Made by a program: the position numbers and the translations under genes | Assembly (NCBI GenBank): GCA_006503535.1 | Contig: QYRS01000011.1 | Coordinates: forward strand, 1,922,001-1,986,000 | Length of the DNA stretch: 64,000 nt | Direction of reading: 5' to 3' | From: Arthrinium phaeospermum | Taxonomy: Eukaryota > Ascomycota > Sordariomycetes > Amphisphaeriales > Apiosporaceae | Part shown: positions 1 to 8,982 of the stretch, piece by piece | How the letters are laid out: each line of letters begins with the position of its first letter | Numbering within the stretch: position 1 is the first letter of the stretch | Notes under the pieces: model-generated | Database searches by the model: none | What the model saw: only the letters and a program-made list of their open reading frames with translations | What the model was told of the DNA's origin: nothing

Positions 1-676
1 GCTTCAGCTCGAAGTCCTTGATGCTCTCGGCCAGCTGGTGCAGGGCTTTGGCCTTCTTGGTGCTGTCGGCGGGCTCGTCGACGAAGAGGTCCGAGAGGAA
101 GCGGCGGAGGGCGGCTTCGTCGACCTGTCCGGGCACGAAGACGTCTTGTTCCCATTGGCGTTTCGCTTCGAGCTTCCTGGCGCTGTCGATGGTCTCGAAG
201 GGTTCCGTCATTTCTTCGTCTCCTCCGACGTCAGTCGTATCGGGAGGCGACTCCGGTGCGAGCCATTCGGTCACTAGTTGGGCGTAGAGAGAGGCGTAGG
301 CGTATTTCAGCGACATGGTATCCAGGTGCCCCAGCAGAGAAGCCTCCCACTTGTCCAGCGCCTTGGTGGAGATGGACGGGTCATACCGAGCTTGCGCGAT
401 GAAGGAATCCAGGTTCTTCAGCTCGACCTCGAGGCTGGTGTGTTTGGTGACGTTCTGGGCAACATGGCCGGAGCTGTCCAGCTTGATGGCGTAGCATGAC
501 TTGACGCCATCGCTCAGGGTAACCAGCCGCTTGATCTTGTCGCTGTCGTCCAGCGAAGAGAGAATGGCGGCCTTCTTCTCTTCGAAGGCGGCCCGGCGTT
601 TGGAGAGTTCCTGTAGCTTGGTGTTGGTGATTTCCTTCAGCGTTTCGGAGAAGACGCTCCCGCTGTTTGAGGCCAT
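1..676 (-). CDS. N-terminal part of a conserved-looking hypothetical protein, runs off the left edge
   Basis: The reading frame opens at an ATG at 676 and stays open for about 225 codons to the window edge, so only the N-terminus is present. The protein begins MASNSGSVFSETLKEI and is rich in Lys/Glu and Leu with heptad-like spacing in residues 10-50 (around ITNTKLQELSKRRAAFEEKK), which suggests a helical or coiled-coil start. Acidic stretches follow near residues 150-165. There is no signal peptide or membrane segment in the visible part. Codon use is G/C-rich at third positions, as in the clear genes of the window. I do not recognise the family with certainty and assign no function. The C-terminal part, including any diagnostic domain, lies outside the window. 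Confidence 0.7.
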   Translation of the reverse strand, partial: MASNSGSVFSETLKEITNTKLQELSKRRAAFEEKKAAILSSLDDSDKIKRLVTLSDGVKSCYAIKLDSSGHVAQNVTKHTSLEVELKNLDSFIAQARYDPSISTKALDKWEASLLGHLDTMSLKYAYASLYAQLVTEWLAPESPPDTTDVGGDEEMTEPFETIDSARKLEAKRQWEQDVFVPGQVDEAALRRFLSDLFVDEPADSTKKAKALHQLAESIKDFELK

Positions 677-1314
677 AGTGGGCAATGATTGACAGCAAAT
701 TACCGCCGCCGCTCGTCTGTTGAAACCTTGGCCGTCCTGTTTTGGGGGTTGAGGGATGTGAAGTAGGAGTCAAACGTTTCAAATCGGGCGGTAGAATTTG
801 AACGAGCAAACCGGATGCTGAGTTGCGACGTTCGAAATTAGACGCTGAAGATGGGACGTTGGTAATTTGGACGTTAAAGATTCGATTGAACAGAGACAAC
901 AACACTGCCAGATACCAGCTGCAAAGGGAGGGGTAGAGTGAAGTGCTTAGGCTTTATGTCGTATATCGCCGAAAGGGGGGAGGTTGGATTACAGCCCCCG
1001 GGGCCGGGGCACACACACTTTTATACAGCAGTAGTCCGGGTGACTAACCCACTAGCTGATGCCTAAATTAGTGGCCCGTTCCTTGCCCGTCTGCAGCCAA
1101 GACCTCCGGGCCGCCTTCCGTATGGACAAGCGCCCAAGCTAACCACACTCCAAATTTCGGCACTAAACCCGATCGCGATCTTCAAGATGTGTTATTCAGA
1201 CTGACGATAGCCATAAATATGTACTTTATGGCGTTAAATCACAATGGCATCAAGACCTATTATTAAGCTAGCCGGCTATACACCGAAGAGCTTCGGCGTA
1301 TAGTCTTGAAGCTC
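677..1314. other. Upstream region of the left-edge gene, no further gene seen
   Basis: This stretch holds the presumed promoter and 5' leader of the minus-strand gene ending at 676. No reading frame with an ATG, sensible codon use and length was found. Around 1274-1320 the motif CTTCGGCGTATA occurs twice, introducing the tandem duplication that follows. Confidence 0.5.
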
Positions 1315-1660
1315 TTCGGCGTATACTTACAGTCCGAAATAGGTTATGGGACAGAGGTGGTATCTGTAGCACACTTCTGTGAATACACTGTGAATTGAAT
1401 ACATGTACATACCTGACCATTCATGGTGATGTCGTTTTGTTTCAAAACATCACTGGTACAGTTCCTCCAGTAATATTCACAGCCTTCGGCGTATACTTAC
1501 AACCAGCAGTGGGTTATGGGACGGAATGGTAACTGTAGCACACTTCTGTGAATATAAAAATGTGAATTGAACACAGGAAACACACCTGCCCATTCATTGT
1601 GATGCCTTGTTGTTCCACGACATCACTGACATCCCTCCTCCAGTGATATTCACAGCATTC
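1315..1660. repeat. Diverged tandem duplication, period about 170 bp, two copies
   Basis: Copy 1 starts at TTCGGCGTATACTTAC (1315) and copy 2 at the same motif (1485). Both continue in register through GGTTATGGGAC, CTGTAGCACACTTCTGTGAAT, GTGAATTGAA, CCATTCAT and a closing TCCTCCAGT-ATATTCACAGC block near 1475 and 1655. The copies differ at many positions, both transitions and indels, so the duplication is not recent. No reading frame spans it. Confidence 0.75.
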
Positions 1661-1981
1661 AAGTCTCCCCAGTCCTTCACAGCCAATTAGTCGAGGGACC
1701 TGGATTGGACGCTCTGTCAAGATACCAAGAGTGTTGTTACTTGATGGTGACTTATAGTCCTACAGGTAGCCGGATTGATGTAGCAAATGCACGATAGGGG
1801 ACTCACAGTCACTGTAGGAAGATTGGCATCTGAGTGCAGCATGTGTCAAAGTGACTAACATTGAGTGTACCTGGCTTATGCGGATACCATTGCATTCACA
1901 CGTGGGGCACTGCATTCAATGGCAAAGCTGTGTTCAATTCAGGACGGGGTTCCACCGCTGCATTCACTTCCGGCCGGTCCC

Positions 1982-1989
1982 TATATAAG
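1982..1989 (+). promoter_or_regulatory. TATA box candidate for the 2408 gene
   Basis: TATATAAG matches the TATA consensus and is followed by a strongly pyrimidine-rich tract at about 2010-2165, typical of fungal 5' leaders. It lies about 420 bp upstream of the ATG at 2408, which implies a long leader. Confidence 0.4.
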
Positions 1990-2239
1990 CATCCTTTCGT
2001 CCCTTGATTTCCTCCATTGATTTCCTCCCCTCCATTCCGTCCCATCATTGTTGGCCGGTCCCTCCCTTTCCGCCGCCGCCCCTCTCTCTCGCCGCCCCTT
2101 TCGCCGGCCCCTTTCGACGACCCCTTTCGCCACCTCTTCCGCCGGACCCCACCCCCCGGGACGGAACACGTAACTTAGCCACTCTCGGTCCCAGACCCAA
2201 GCGAACCTCCATTATTCCGTACACATAAACCCATTCTTC

Positions 2240-2406
2240 GGCCCATTCAAGCCTCTATCCTTCGGCGTACTCAAGCCCATCCTCCGGCATACTCAAGCCC
2301 ATTCTTCAGCGAAAACAAGCTCGTTCTTCGGCGAACAAAACCCGTTCTTCGGCTTTCTTCGGTTTTCTTCGACGAACACGACGCGAACACGACGCGAACA
2401 CGACAA
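2240..2406 (+). repeat. Short direct repeats in the leader of the zinc-finger gene
   Basis: A unit of about 25 bp built on CTTCGGCGTACTCAAGCCC recurs four to five times with drift (about 2230-2370). It is followed by three copies of CGCGAACACGA-like sequence (2376-2405) ending at the ATG. The CTTCGGCGTA core is the same one that starts the 170-bp duplication at 1315, so these repeats may share an origin. Confidence 0.6.
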
Positions 2407-2407
2407 G

Positions 2408-3205
2408 ATGGGTGCCAACAAGAAGAACGGCGGTAACGGCGGTAACGGCGGCAAGAAGCCGGGCCGAAAGCCCGCCCCCAAGAAGTCGACCCCCCCGCCG
2501 CCGCGATGGCATCGATTACAACGGCAAACACCCCTTCCGCGGCCGTCTGCTTAACAACCGCGTATACTGCCTCGACTGCCAGCGTGCCGGCAACCACCGC
2601 GGCATGGCAAATACCCACAAGGACATCTCCTCACACCTCGCCAAGAAGCACAAGGACGGCGCTTACAAGCGAGACCAGAACCGCCTCGGCGGTGAGGTGT
2701 GGGACTGCGCTTGCGGTCACAAGAGCCCGGCCTGGCACCCGTTCCTGGCGCACATCCGCAATGGCCACGACTTCCGGGGCGACTCGGCCGGCGTTCATGC
2801 CAGTCACTATGTAAGTCACCTATACAAAACAAACATGGTCCGAGCGCCGAAAGGGGGTGGTCCATGCGCCGACAAGATGGTCCGAGCGCCGTGAAGATAG
2901 CCTTTCATTGTGTACAGTACTGTTCTGATCGCTAACGACTTCTTCCCATCTAGTTCGATCCCGCCCAGGCCACGGGCCAGCAGCAGCCCGAGGACGCCGG
3001 CGAAGACGACGGCGAGGAGGACGGCGAGGAGGACGAGTACAACGGCGAGTGGGACGGCGAGTACGACGACTACGACGACGACTACGACGATGAGTACTAC
3101 GAGATGGATCCCTCGCCCGCCGACCCCACCCCCGGCAACTGTCCCCACCAGCGCAAGTACGACGACGACGACCAGGCCGGCGCTGCTGGCGGCATCGCCG
3201 CTTAA
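2408..3205 (+). CDS. Two-finger C2H2-like zinc-finger protein with acidic tail; frame broken in exon 1
   Basis: The first ATG (2408) opens a basic N-terminus (MGANKKNGGNGGNGGKKPGR). At a run of seven C (2490-2496) this frame must lose one base to continue into the well-conserved-looking part that starts DGIDYNGKHPFRGRLL. Two finger-like units follow: CLDC with SHLAKKH, and CAC with AHIRNGH, both with H-x4-H spacing. An intron at 2811-2953 (GTAAGT, CTAAC, TAG) joins to a tail made largely of Asp, Glu, Tyr and Gly, ending GIAA-stop. Nucleic-acid binding is inferred from the fingers; no named family is recognised. The break could be a homopolymer sequencing error, a real mutation or a programmed shift. 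The GTG at 2412 is in the downstream frame but is not a plausible fungal start. Without a frame change the ATG frame stops after about 48 codons. Confidence 0.6.
2834..2893 (+). repeat. Three short direct repeats inside the intron of the zinc-finger gene
   Basis: The sequence ATGGTCCGAGCGCCG occurs at 2835 and 2877, with a diverged copy (TGGTCCATGCGCCG) at 2858. All three lie inside the 143-nt intron. No role is evident. Confidence 0.7.
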
Positions 3206-3360
3206 GGATCTGGAAGAACGTTTTGCCCTCCTGAGTTGGAGGATCTGCTGGGAAATTCTACGATAGTAATAGTCGAGAGAGCAACTTTTGCCTCCCCTGG
3301 GTTTATCCCAGTATGAATTGACACATAATGGACACCACTATTACTGAACCTCAACTGAAT

Positions 3361-4230
3361 AGGATCCGGTCCTGAAAATGTCCTGATACGTTATTGGTGG
3401 ATAGTGTATGAAACTGGTCTGGAAAAACTGTTTCGCCGGAGCCATGTCGCCCACCGCCGCATCCGTTCTGCCCAGCTTCTCGAGGGGCTGAAGGTGAAAA
3501 TAGCCAGACCGGCATCCGGTCATACTCGCATAGAAAATGAGTGCAGAAGAGAACGGGAGCCGGTCTCGTACCCCTCCTAGCACGTTATCTGTGAATAGTG
3601 TATATATCGGGCCCGGAAAAGCGTTTTCGCCGGGATATTACCGGCGACCGCCGATTCGGTCTGCCCGGACTTTTGAAGGACCGAAGTGGAAAATAGCTGG
3701 ACCGGCATCCGGTCACATTCATATTGAAACTAGGTGCATAATGGAACGGGATCCGGTCTCGTACACTCCCTGGCACGTTATCGGCGGATAGTGAATGTAT
3801 CCGGTCTGGAAAACCGTTTTCGCCGGGATATCGCCAGCAACCGCCGCGTCCGTTCGACCCGGGTTTTTGAAATTTCTTGAATACAAATGCTGAAAACGGA
3901 ATCCGGTACCGGGAAAACGTTTCGGCGGGATATCTTTGCCGACCGCCGCGTTCGTTCCACTCGGGGTTTTAAAAGATTATGGGTATAAATTTTAAGAACG
4001 GAATCCGGTCTGGGAAAGAAAAACATTTCGCCGGGATATCGCCGGGACATTGCCGCCGACCGCCGTGTCCGTTCGACCCGAGTTTCTGAAATTTCCTGAG
4101 CGGAAATGTCGGGAACGTCATCCGGTCCCAGAAAAACCTTTCGGCGGGGGACCCTTGCCGACCGCCCAGGTCGTTCCACTTGGGTTTTCGACAGATCTTT
4201 AGTGTGAATGTTGGGACCGGAATCCGGTCT
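3361..4230. repeat. Degenerate tandem array built on an ATCCGGTCT ... CGCCGGGATAT ... CCGCCG core
   Basis: Units carry, in order, ATCCGGT, GGAAAA-CGTTT, CGCCGGGATAT, GACCGCCGCGT and TTCGACCCG blocks. In the left part (3361-3780) the unit is about 200 bp and includes a CTCGTAC...GCACGTTAT...GGATAGTG segment. In the right part (3799-4222) the ATCCGGT anchors fall at about 3799, 3901, 4003, 4120 and 4222, giving spacings of 102, 102, 117 and 102 bp, all multiples of three. On the minus strand one frame stays open through the right part and repeats a peptide resembling TRVERTRRSAAISRR. There is no ATG start, so coding is not supported. The variable unit length and lack of unique spacers exclude CRISPR. 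Confidence 0.8.
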
Positions 4231-4577
4231 CGTCGGTACATCATCAGAATGGATTCCTGCCACGCATATGTCCTGGTACGTTGTGCATGGGTTTGCTCCA
4301 GGCCTCGCGAGGGCTACCCTGTAGCGACTATGTGGCGCTGCTACTAGCTATGTAGTCTGAATAATGAAAAATGGCAACAATGGCATGATATGTACGGTAC
4401 GCAGCTGCTAGCTACATTTCTATCATGGACCTATCCTTTCCTTTGGCAGGTAGTGTATCACTGTGACGAAATCTGGTCGCATACATTGATATCCTTCCCT
4501 TCATACTTCTGGTAAGCCCTGCATCTTGCTTACACACCCAAGAGACAACTTGACACTGAAGCGTACGCAGCCACTGA

Positions 4578-5081
4578 ACCCCGCCTGACAATATCGCGCT
4601 AGCAATTGTCCTCCTCGAGCCGGAAGCCGCTCGCTTTGTTGCGGGCACGAAAAAGGTAAGATCGCTCAATTTTGACACCACCAGTTATCCCTTGCTTCAC
4701 CGTCGCCAGCCACCCCTTGGCAACGCCGGCTCCCTTTGCTCGTCGACGCGGGACTCTGGCTCCTACTGCCCCGTCGCCGACTTTCCTTCTTTCATTCTCG
4801 CGCCCGACGGCCCCGTCTTCATCGCCCTGAAGATCCTTTCGGCGGCGGGCAACATTGAGTACACGGTGAAACTTGTCTGAAAACGGACTTGTGCAATAAT
4901 TTCACTCCAGCCGGCACGTCGCTCAACCGACACCATGTCGAGCGCAGCACCGAGTTCGGTACCTCGACACGATGCGACGCAACGCTTTTACACGAATGAC
5001 GGGGACTTCGAGGCTTGGACTGGCCACAGCGATCAAACCGAGGAGTCGAGGAGTCGAAACGGAGTGGCCAAGCGAATCTGA
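4578..5081 (+). pseudogene. Chain of exon-like fragments, possible decayed gene
   Basis: Three coding-like pieces lie in compatible phase across two intron-like gaps. Piece 1 (4578-4655) reads TPPDNIALAIVLLEPEAARF. A GTAAGA...CAG gap (4656-4709) leads to piece 2 (4710-4865), which contains FPSFILAPDGPVFIALKIL. A GTGAAA...CCAG gap (4866-4910) leads to piece 3, which ends in a TGA at 5081. Codon use in pieces 1 and 2 is G/C-biased, unlike the flanks. There is an in-frame stop just upstream and no ATG, so no complete gene can be built. I do not recognise the protein. Confidence 0.25.
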
Positions 5082-5219
5082 TGAGAAAAGAATAACGCGA
5101 CTACTGTCACGGCTTCAACTCGGAGGTTCCATCGACTGAACCAAAAGGAGGAGAATTCCAATTCAGTGCATTGTGATCTTATTGGAACTTACCAGCCGTC
5201 ACAACTACGCAGAGGAAGC

Positions 5220-5402
5220 ATGAACGCGAGCAAGCTCTCGTCCCCAAAGCACCCCGAAATGGTCGCGGTTCGACGAGATGGCCGGATTGTCCTCCATCTC
5301 GTCGACGACAAGCCGGCCATAGAGAGGCTGCGAGGCATATCAATTATCTCCTTCCTGGGATCGCGCGATGTGGAGAGTCTGTCGGCTCGGCTTGCTTGCT
5401 GA
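5220..5402 (+). CDS. Small ORF, 60 aa, hypothetical
   Basis: An ATG at 5220 opens a 60-codon frame that includes VRRDGRIVLHLVDDKPAIER. The composition looks protein-like, but there is no signal peptide, domain or neighbouring support. It may be another remnant of the decayed material at 4.6-5.1 kb rather than a gene. Confidence 0.2.
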   Translation: MNASKLSSPKHPEMVAVRRDGRIVLHLVDDKPAIERLRGISIISFLGSRDVESLSARLAC

Positions 5403-5845
5403 GTTCAAAGCAAATTCATGCCCAGGCCCACCGGAGCTCAGTTTCAATTTGGGTAAAACCACTTGTGAAATTAAGGAATCATGGACTTGTAATTGAACCG
5501 AAAGTAGCCAGAGGTAGTGAATGATGGCTGTTGGCCTCGTACGGTACGTATGCATCGGTGGATGTAAGGTCTCTTGCACCGTTCTCTTGTCAGCTGTACG
5601 AAATACGTTTCGTGTTGGGCTGCTGATAAAGTCGGGAAACAAGTAAGTGATTCGCAAGCACCTAGCTACCAGAAAGGAATCAAAGGAGAGTATTAAGGAA
5701 ACAATGGGCTTGCAATGTAGCCGGGCTGGGAAGCAAAAGGCTCGCCAACAATGCTGTAGTCACCCATGAACAAGTGGTTTGTGTAGACGTACACAAAGGA
5801 ACAGTGATAGTGTAACAGACTGTTTATCCCTCCAAGATGATTCTG

Positions 5846-5853
5846 TATATAAG
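5846..5853 (+). promoter_or_regulatory. TATA box candidate for the 6016 gene
   Basis: TATATAAG lies about 165 bp upstream of the ATG at 6016. A C/T-rich leader runs between them. Confidence 0.45.
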
Positions 5854-6015
5854 AAGAGACTGCCCCTCTTGCCATGCTCTTGGTTTCTGGTCTGTATCAT
5901 CACCCTCACGCATACTCATTGCCTATTTGCATCTACTACTACTACCACATTGACGCGAACGCAACCCATTTCAGACGAATTTCTCGCTCAAGAACACCCT
6001 CAACCCACCGTCACC

Positions 6016-6894
6016 ATGGCTGCTACCAACCTGCCCAACGCCGTTCTGGCAACCACCGTGGAGCCTTGGCCCGTCTCGATCGTCCGGGTCCGAATCGACA
6101 ACCTCATCCGCTACGTCCAGATCCACATGGACCTCCTCGCCCCCGAGCGCAACATCATCAAGGGCTCCGACCCCCAAATCCTCAAGATGCGCTTCGACCC
6201 CGGCGTCAAGTGCTTCCTGATGGACAAGGAGACCCTAGCCCTCCAGCCGTCCCTGATCCAGCTCGGCGGCCTCCAGAAGATCGACCCCCACCTGCTCCCC
6301 GTCCCTTCGCACCCCGTCACCCACGACTACGAGTCCTTCACGCTCCTCTCGAACCTCCGCCGGGGCCGCGACATGCTCTGCGTCGTCGAGCACCCGGCGG
6401 CGCTCGCCCCCCGGGGCAAGATGTGGCGCAAGATCGCCGAGATGCCGGGCCACTTCTTCGGCGGCGGCCTGCGCTGCTCCATCGAGCACAAGGCCGCGCG
6501 CGACGCCATCATGCACCGCCACCTGTCGGAGCTCGGCCTGGGCATCGCGCCCGAGTTCTACGGGCACGTCGTCGAGGAGGGGCGCGGCATCATCGGTTTT
6601 ATCTATGAGCACGTCGAGGGCGCGCAGAACCTGCGGGATCTGCAGCAGGCGGGCCACCAGCTGACCGAGGCCGACTTGCAAAAGGTCCGCGACGTGGTTA
6701 AGAAGCTGCACGATAACGGCTTCAATCACGGCAACCTGCTCCCTCACAACATCTTCCGCCGCCCGGATGGTAGCATGTACCTGGTCGACTTTGTGAACAC
6801 CTACCGCGACGGGATGGAGCCTCAGGAGGGGACGGCGGCCCATCTGCGCAATCTCGATCTGATTGCGCTTCAGGGATTGCAGAATGGGGCCTAA
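6016..6894 (+). CDS. Protein-kinase-like-fold protein (APH/lipid-kinase-like), intronless
   Basis: This 292-aa frame starts in a strong context (CACCATGG). No good ATG precedes it in frame. The C-terminal third carries a kinase-superfamily catalytic-loop-like block near residue 240 (FNHGNLLPHNIFRR), then MYLVDF in the position of the metal-binding DFG. The usual catalytic Asp of HGD/HRD is Asn here (HGN), and the DFG-like site reads DFV. The central part includes GFIYEHVEGAQNLRDLQQ, typical of the kinase hinge and helix D. The N-terminal 100 residues do not show a clear glycine-rich loop. It is therefore probably a phosphotransferase-fold protein with weakened or lost catalysis, or an atypical small-molecule kinase. 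Substrate unknown. No membrane segments or signal peptide. Confidence 0.8.
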   Translation: MAATNLPNAVLATTVEPWPVSIVRVRIDNLIRYVQIHMDLLAPERNIIKGSDPQILKMRFDPGVKCFLMDKETLALQPSLIQLGGLQKIDPHLLPVPSHPVTHDYESFTLLSNLRRGRDMLCVVEHPAALAPRGKMWRKIAEMPGHFFGGGLRCSIEHKAARDAIMHRHLSELGLGIAPEFYGHVVEEGRGIIGFIYEHVEGAQNLRDLQQAGHQLTEADLQKVRDVVKKLHDNGFNHGNLLPHNIFRRPDGSMYLVDFVNTYRDGMEPQEGTAAHLRNLDLIALQGLQNGA

Positions 6895-8982
6895 GTAGGT
6901 CCCGATCTGTCTCCTTGCGAGAGGTTACTCGCGACGGCCGCCCGCTTTCGTCGGCTTGGCTTAGATGATGTGTGAAGACTGAGTATACTTAGGTAAGGTA
7001 AGGTAGGTAAGATGTAACTTAAGAATATACAATGCTAATGCTAGATTACTTGACGAACTCCATCTGTGTGTGAAGTATGCTAGTGACGTTTGCTACATGC
7101 ACTCGAGACCAGCCACGTAACCAGGAGCTGCAGGGAATAACACAAACCAGGGGTAACACATTCTTGTCCGTCTAGAACAAGCTGTATCAGGTGTTATGTA
7201 CGGGTAAGTAGCTGGTATTCCTGGTAGTGCAGTTACTCGGTAATTTTAGGGGCAGGTCGCGGCGTCCAGGAATCATGCACGTCACGGCTCCTGAAAGCTC
7301 GGGCGAAGTCGTTGGAGCGGTGGGGTCGGCGGCCCGCCCTCGTCGGCAGAGACGGCAGATCTAGCAGAGTAGTGGCAGATCCAAGTTCAAGCATTTCGGG
7401 AGCGGGTACGCTGAGGTGTCATGAGCAAAAATCAGGTACCGGTTCCAAAGCTCCGGGAATCCTTGGGCCCAGTGACGTTTTACTATACATACTTGACTCG
7501 TATGCGCGCATAGCTGGGCTTTGGCAGCGCTGCTGGTCGAGCCGATCGATGCCGTGAGAGGAGCTCGTATAACCTCCTGTCTACCAAGAGGGACAATATG
7601 GATTAACGCGACGTGAGGTATAGCAACTGTAATTCCAACTTTCTATGAGAAAGATATAACATTTAACCACGAATGCAGAAAAGCTTAAAGTATGGTTGAA
7701 TGCTTCAAGTTCGTCAAGCGCAGGAGAATGTTCATCAGTCAATTGGGGCTGTTGCTGGCCCAGTTCTCAGCGCCCCACTGCATCTCGGCCACTAGATGTT
7801 CCATTTGCCGCGAGGCCTGTAGCGCGCCGCGCACCTGGCCGAGACCCAGTAAGAATTTCTTGTCCAGCGGTCGCTAAAATTTTCTTTCCGAGCAACAAAC
7901 CAGCAACTCTGAGGTCGGGTGTCGATGAGCATCGCATGGATCTCGCTCGACAACATGAAGACAACTGCAAGGCCTTGTCGCTTTGATGCGAAAGGCCTTT
8001 GAGAAGCAGTAGTTCTAAAGGTAAGGTATTGTTGCAATTTCCTATTGTTATTTCAAATCAGCAGCCTCCAAACGCCGGCCACTCGCTTTGCCTACCCAGG
8101 TATTCTCCGACGAGTCTTTCGCAAGGAAGTTCTTGACGCCTGGTACGTCTTGTACCGTGGCTCTCTGAGGGTTCGGTTCGTTTTGGGGGGCGGTGCTTTG
8201 GTGTTAACGCATCAAGGCATTGCCTCATGTCACCTCGACATACTGCAAGAACAAGTTCTTACCAATGGGATCATCATAGTCCATGCTCATCTGTGGCATC
8301 TGGAGGTTCCGACCTTCCGATGCCATCTCCTACATGAGCGAGGCTCCTTTCGCTCCTACATTTTCCCTAGCTACTACTATTCTGACTTGGATAATTCAAT
8401 GTAACATTCCACCCACCCTCTTCTCTCTTGTGCTTCTTTATCTGCCTAGGACCTTGCACGTGTCCCCTAACTGGTCGGATGGCGGCAGCTATTCGAGCAA
8501 TGAAGCCGGGATGTCAATCAGCGCGTCGGTGGATTGGCAGCCGTCGCAGTATCAAAACCGGCTGGCTGCTGTTTCGTTTCTCGGCATAATCCAGTAAATC
8601 CCACCGGGCACCCCCGCTAAAAAGGCCTCGTGGGTTCTGGCCTGCCACGCCTAAGGTTCGTTAGTGGTTCCAGAAGGTAAGAAGCACGACGTCACACCCA
8701 CATGCCTTAACGTAAGGATTGGTGATCGCGTCTGTCTACTCCTGCCAAGGTATGGTGTATGTGGTATCACGCTTATATACGCCCTCCTCGTGAGCCTGCT
8801 TTCCCTTTGTTTTACGATATCATCACCAATTCATCCTACTTGTACATTAATCGGCCTGCATTTAAATATATGGGCAACACCATCAGTACCTATCCAATAC
8901 CCAATACCAACTTCGTCGTCCTTTCTCCCTTCACTGTAACATATCATATCATTGATCCTACGATATATCTTCATCTTTCACC
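6895..8982. other. Intergenic region between the kinase-like gene and malic enzyme
   Basis: About 2.1 kb with no convincing gene. Open frames here are short and mostly lack an ATG. The last few hundred bases before 8983 are pyrimidine-rich and form the likely malic enzyme promoter and leader. An AGGTAAGGTAAGGTAGGTAAG microrepeat lies at about 6990. Confidence 0.5.

Noticed and set aside
2412..2894. Non-ATG (GTG) start for the zinc-finger frame
   Set aside because: GTG starts are not expected in fungal nuclear genes, and the ATG four bases upstream with a basic N-terminus is a better start if the C-run is corrected.
3361..4230. CRISPR-like array
   Set aside because: Units are 100-200 bp, diverged, without unique spacers, and in a eukaryotic genome.
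8045..8404. 120-codon plus-strand frame upstream of malic enzyme
   Set aside because: It begins with a non-ATG codon and has no protein-like pattern. More likely promoter sequence.
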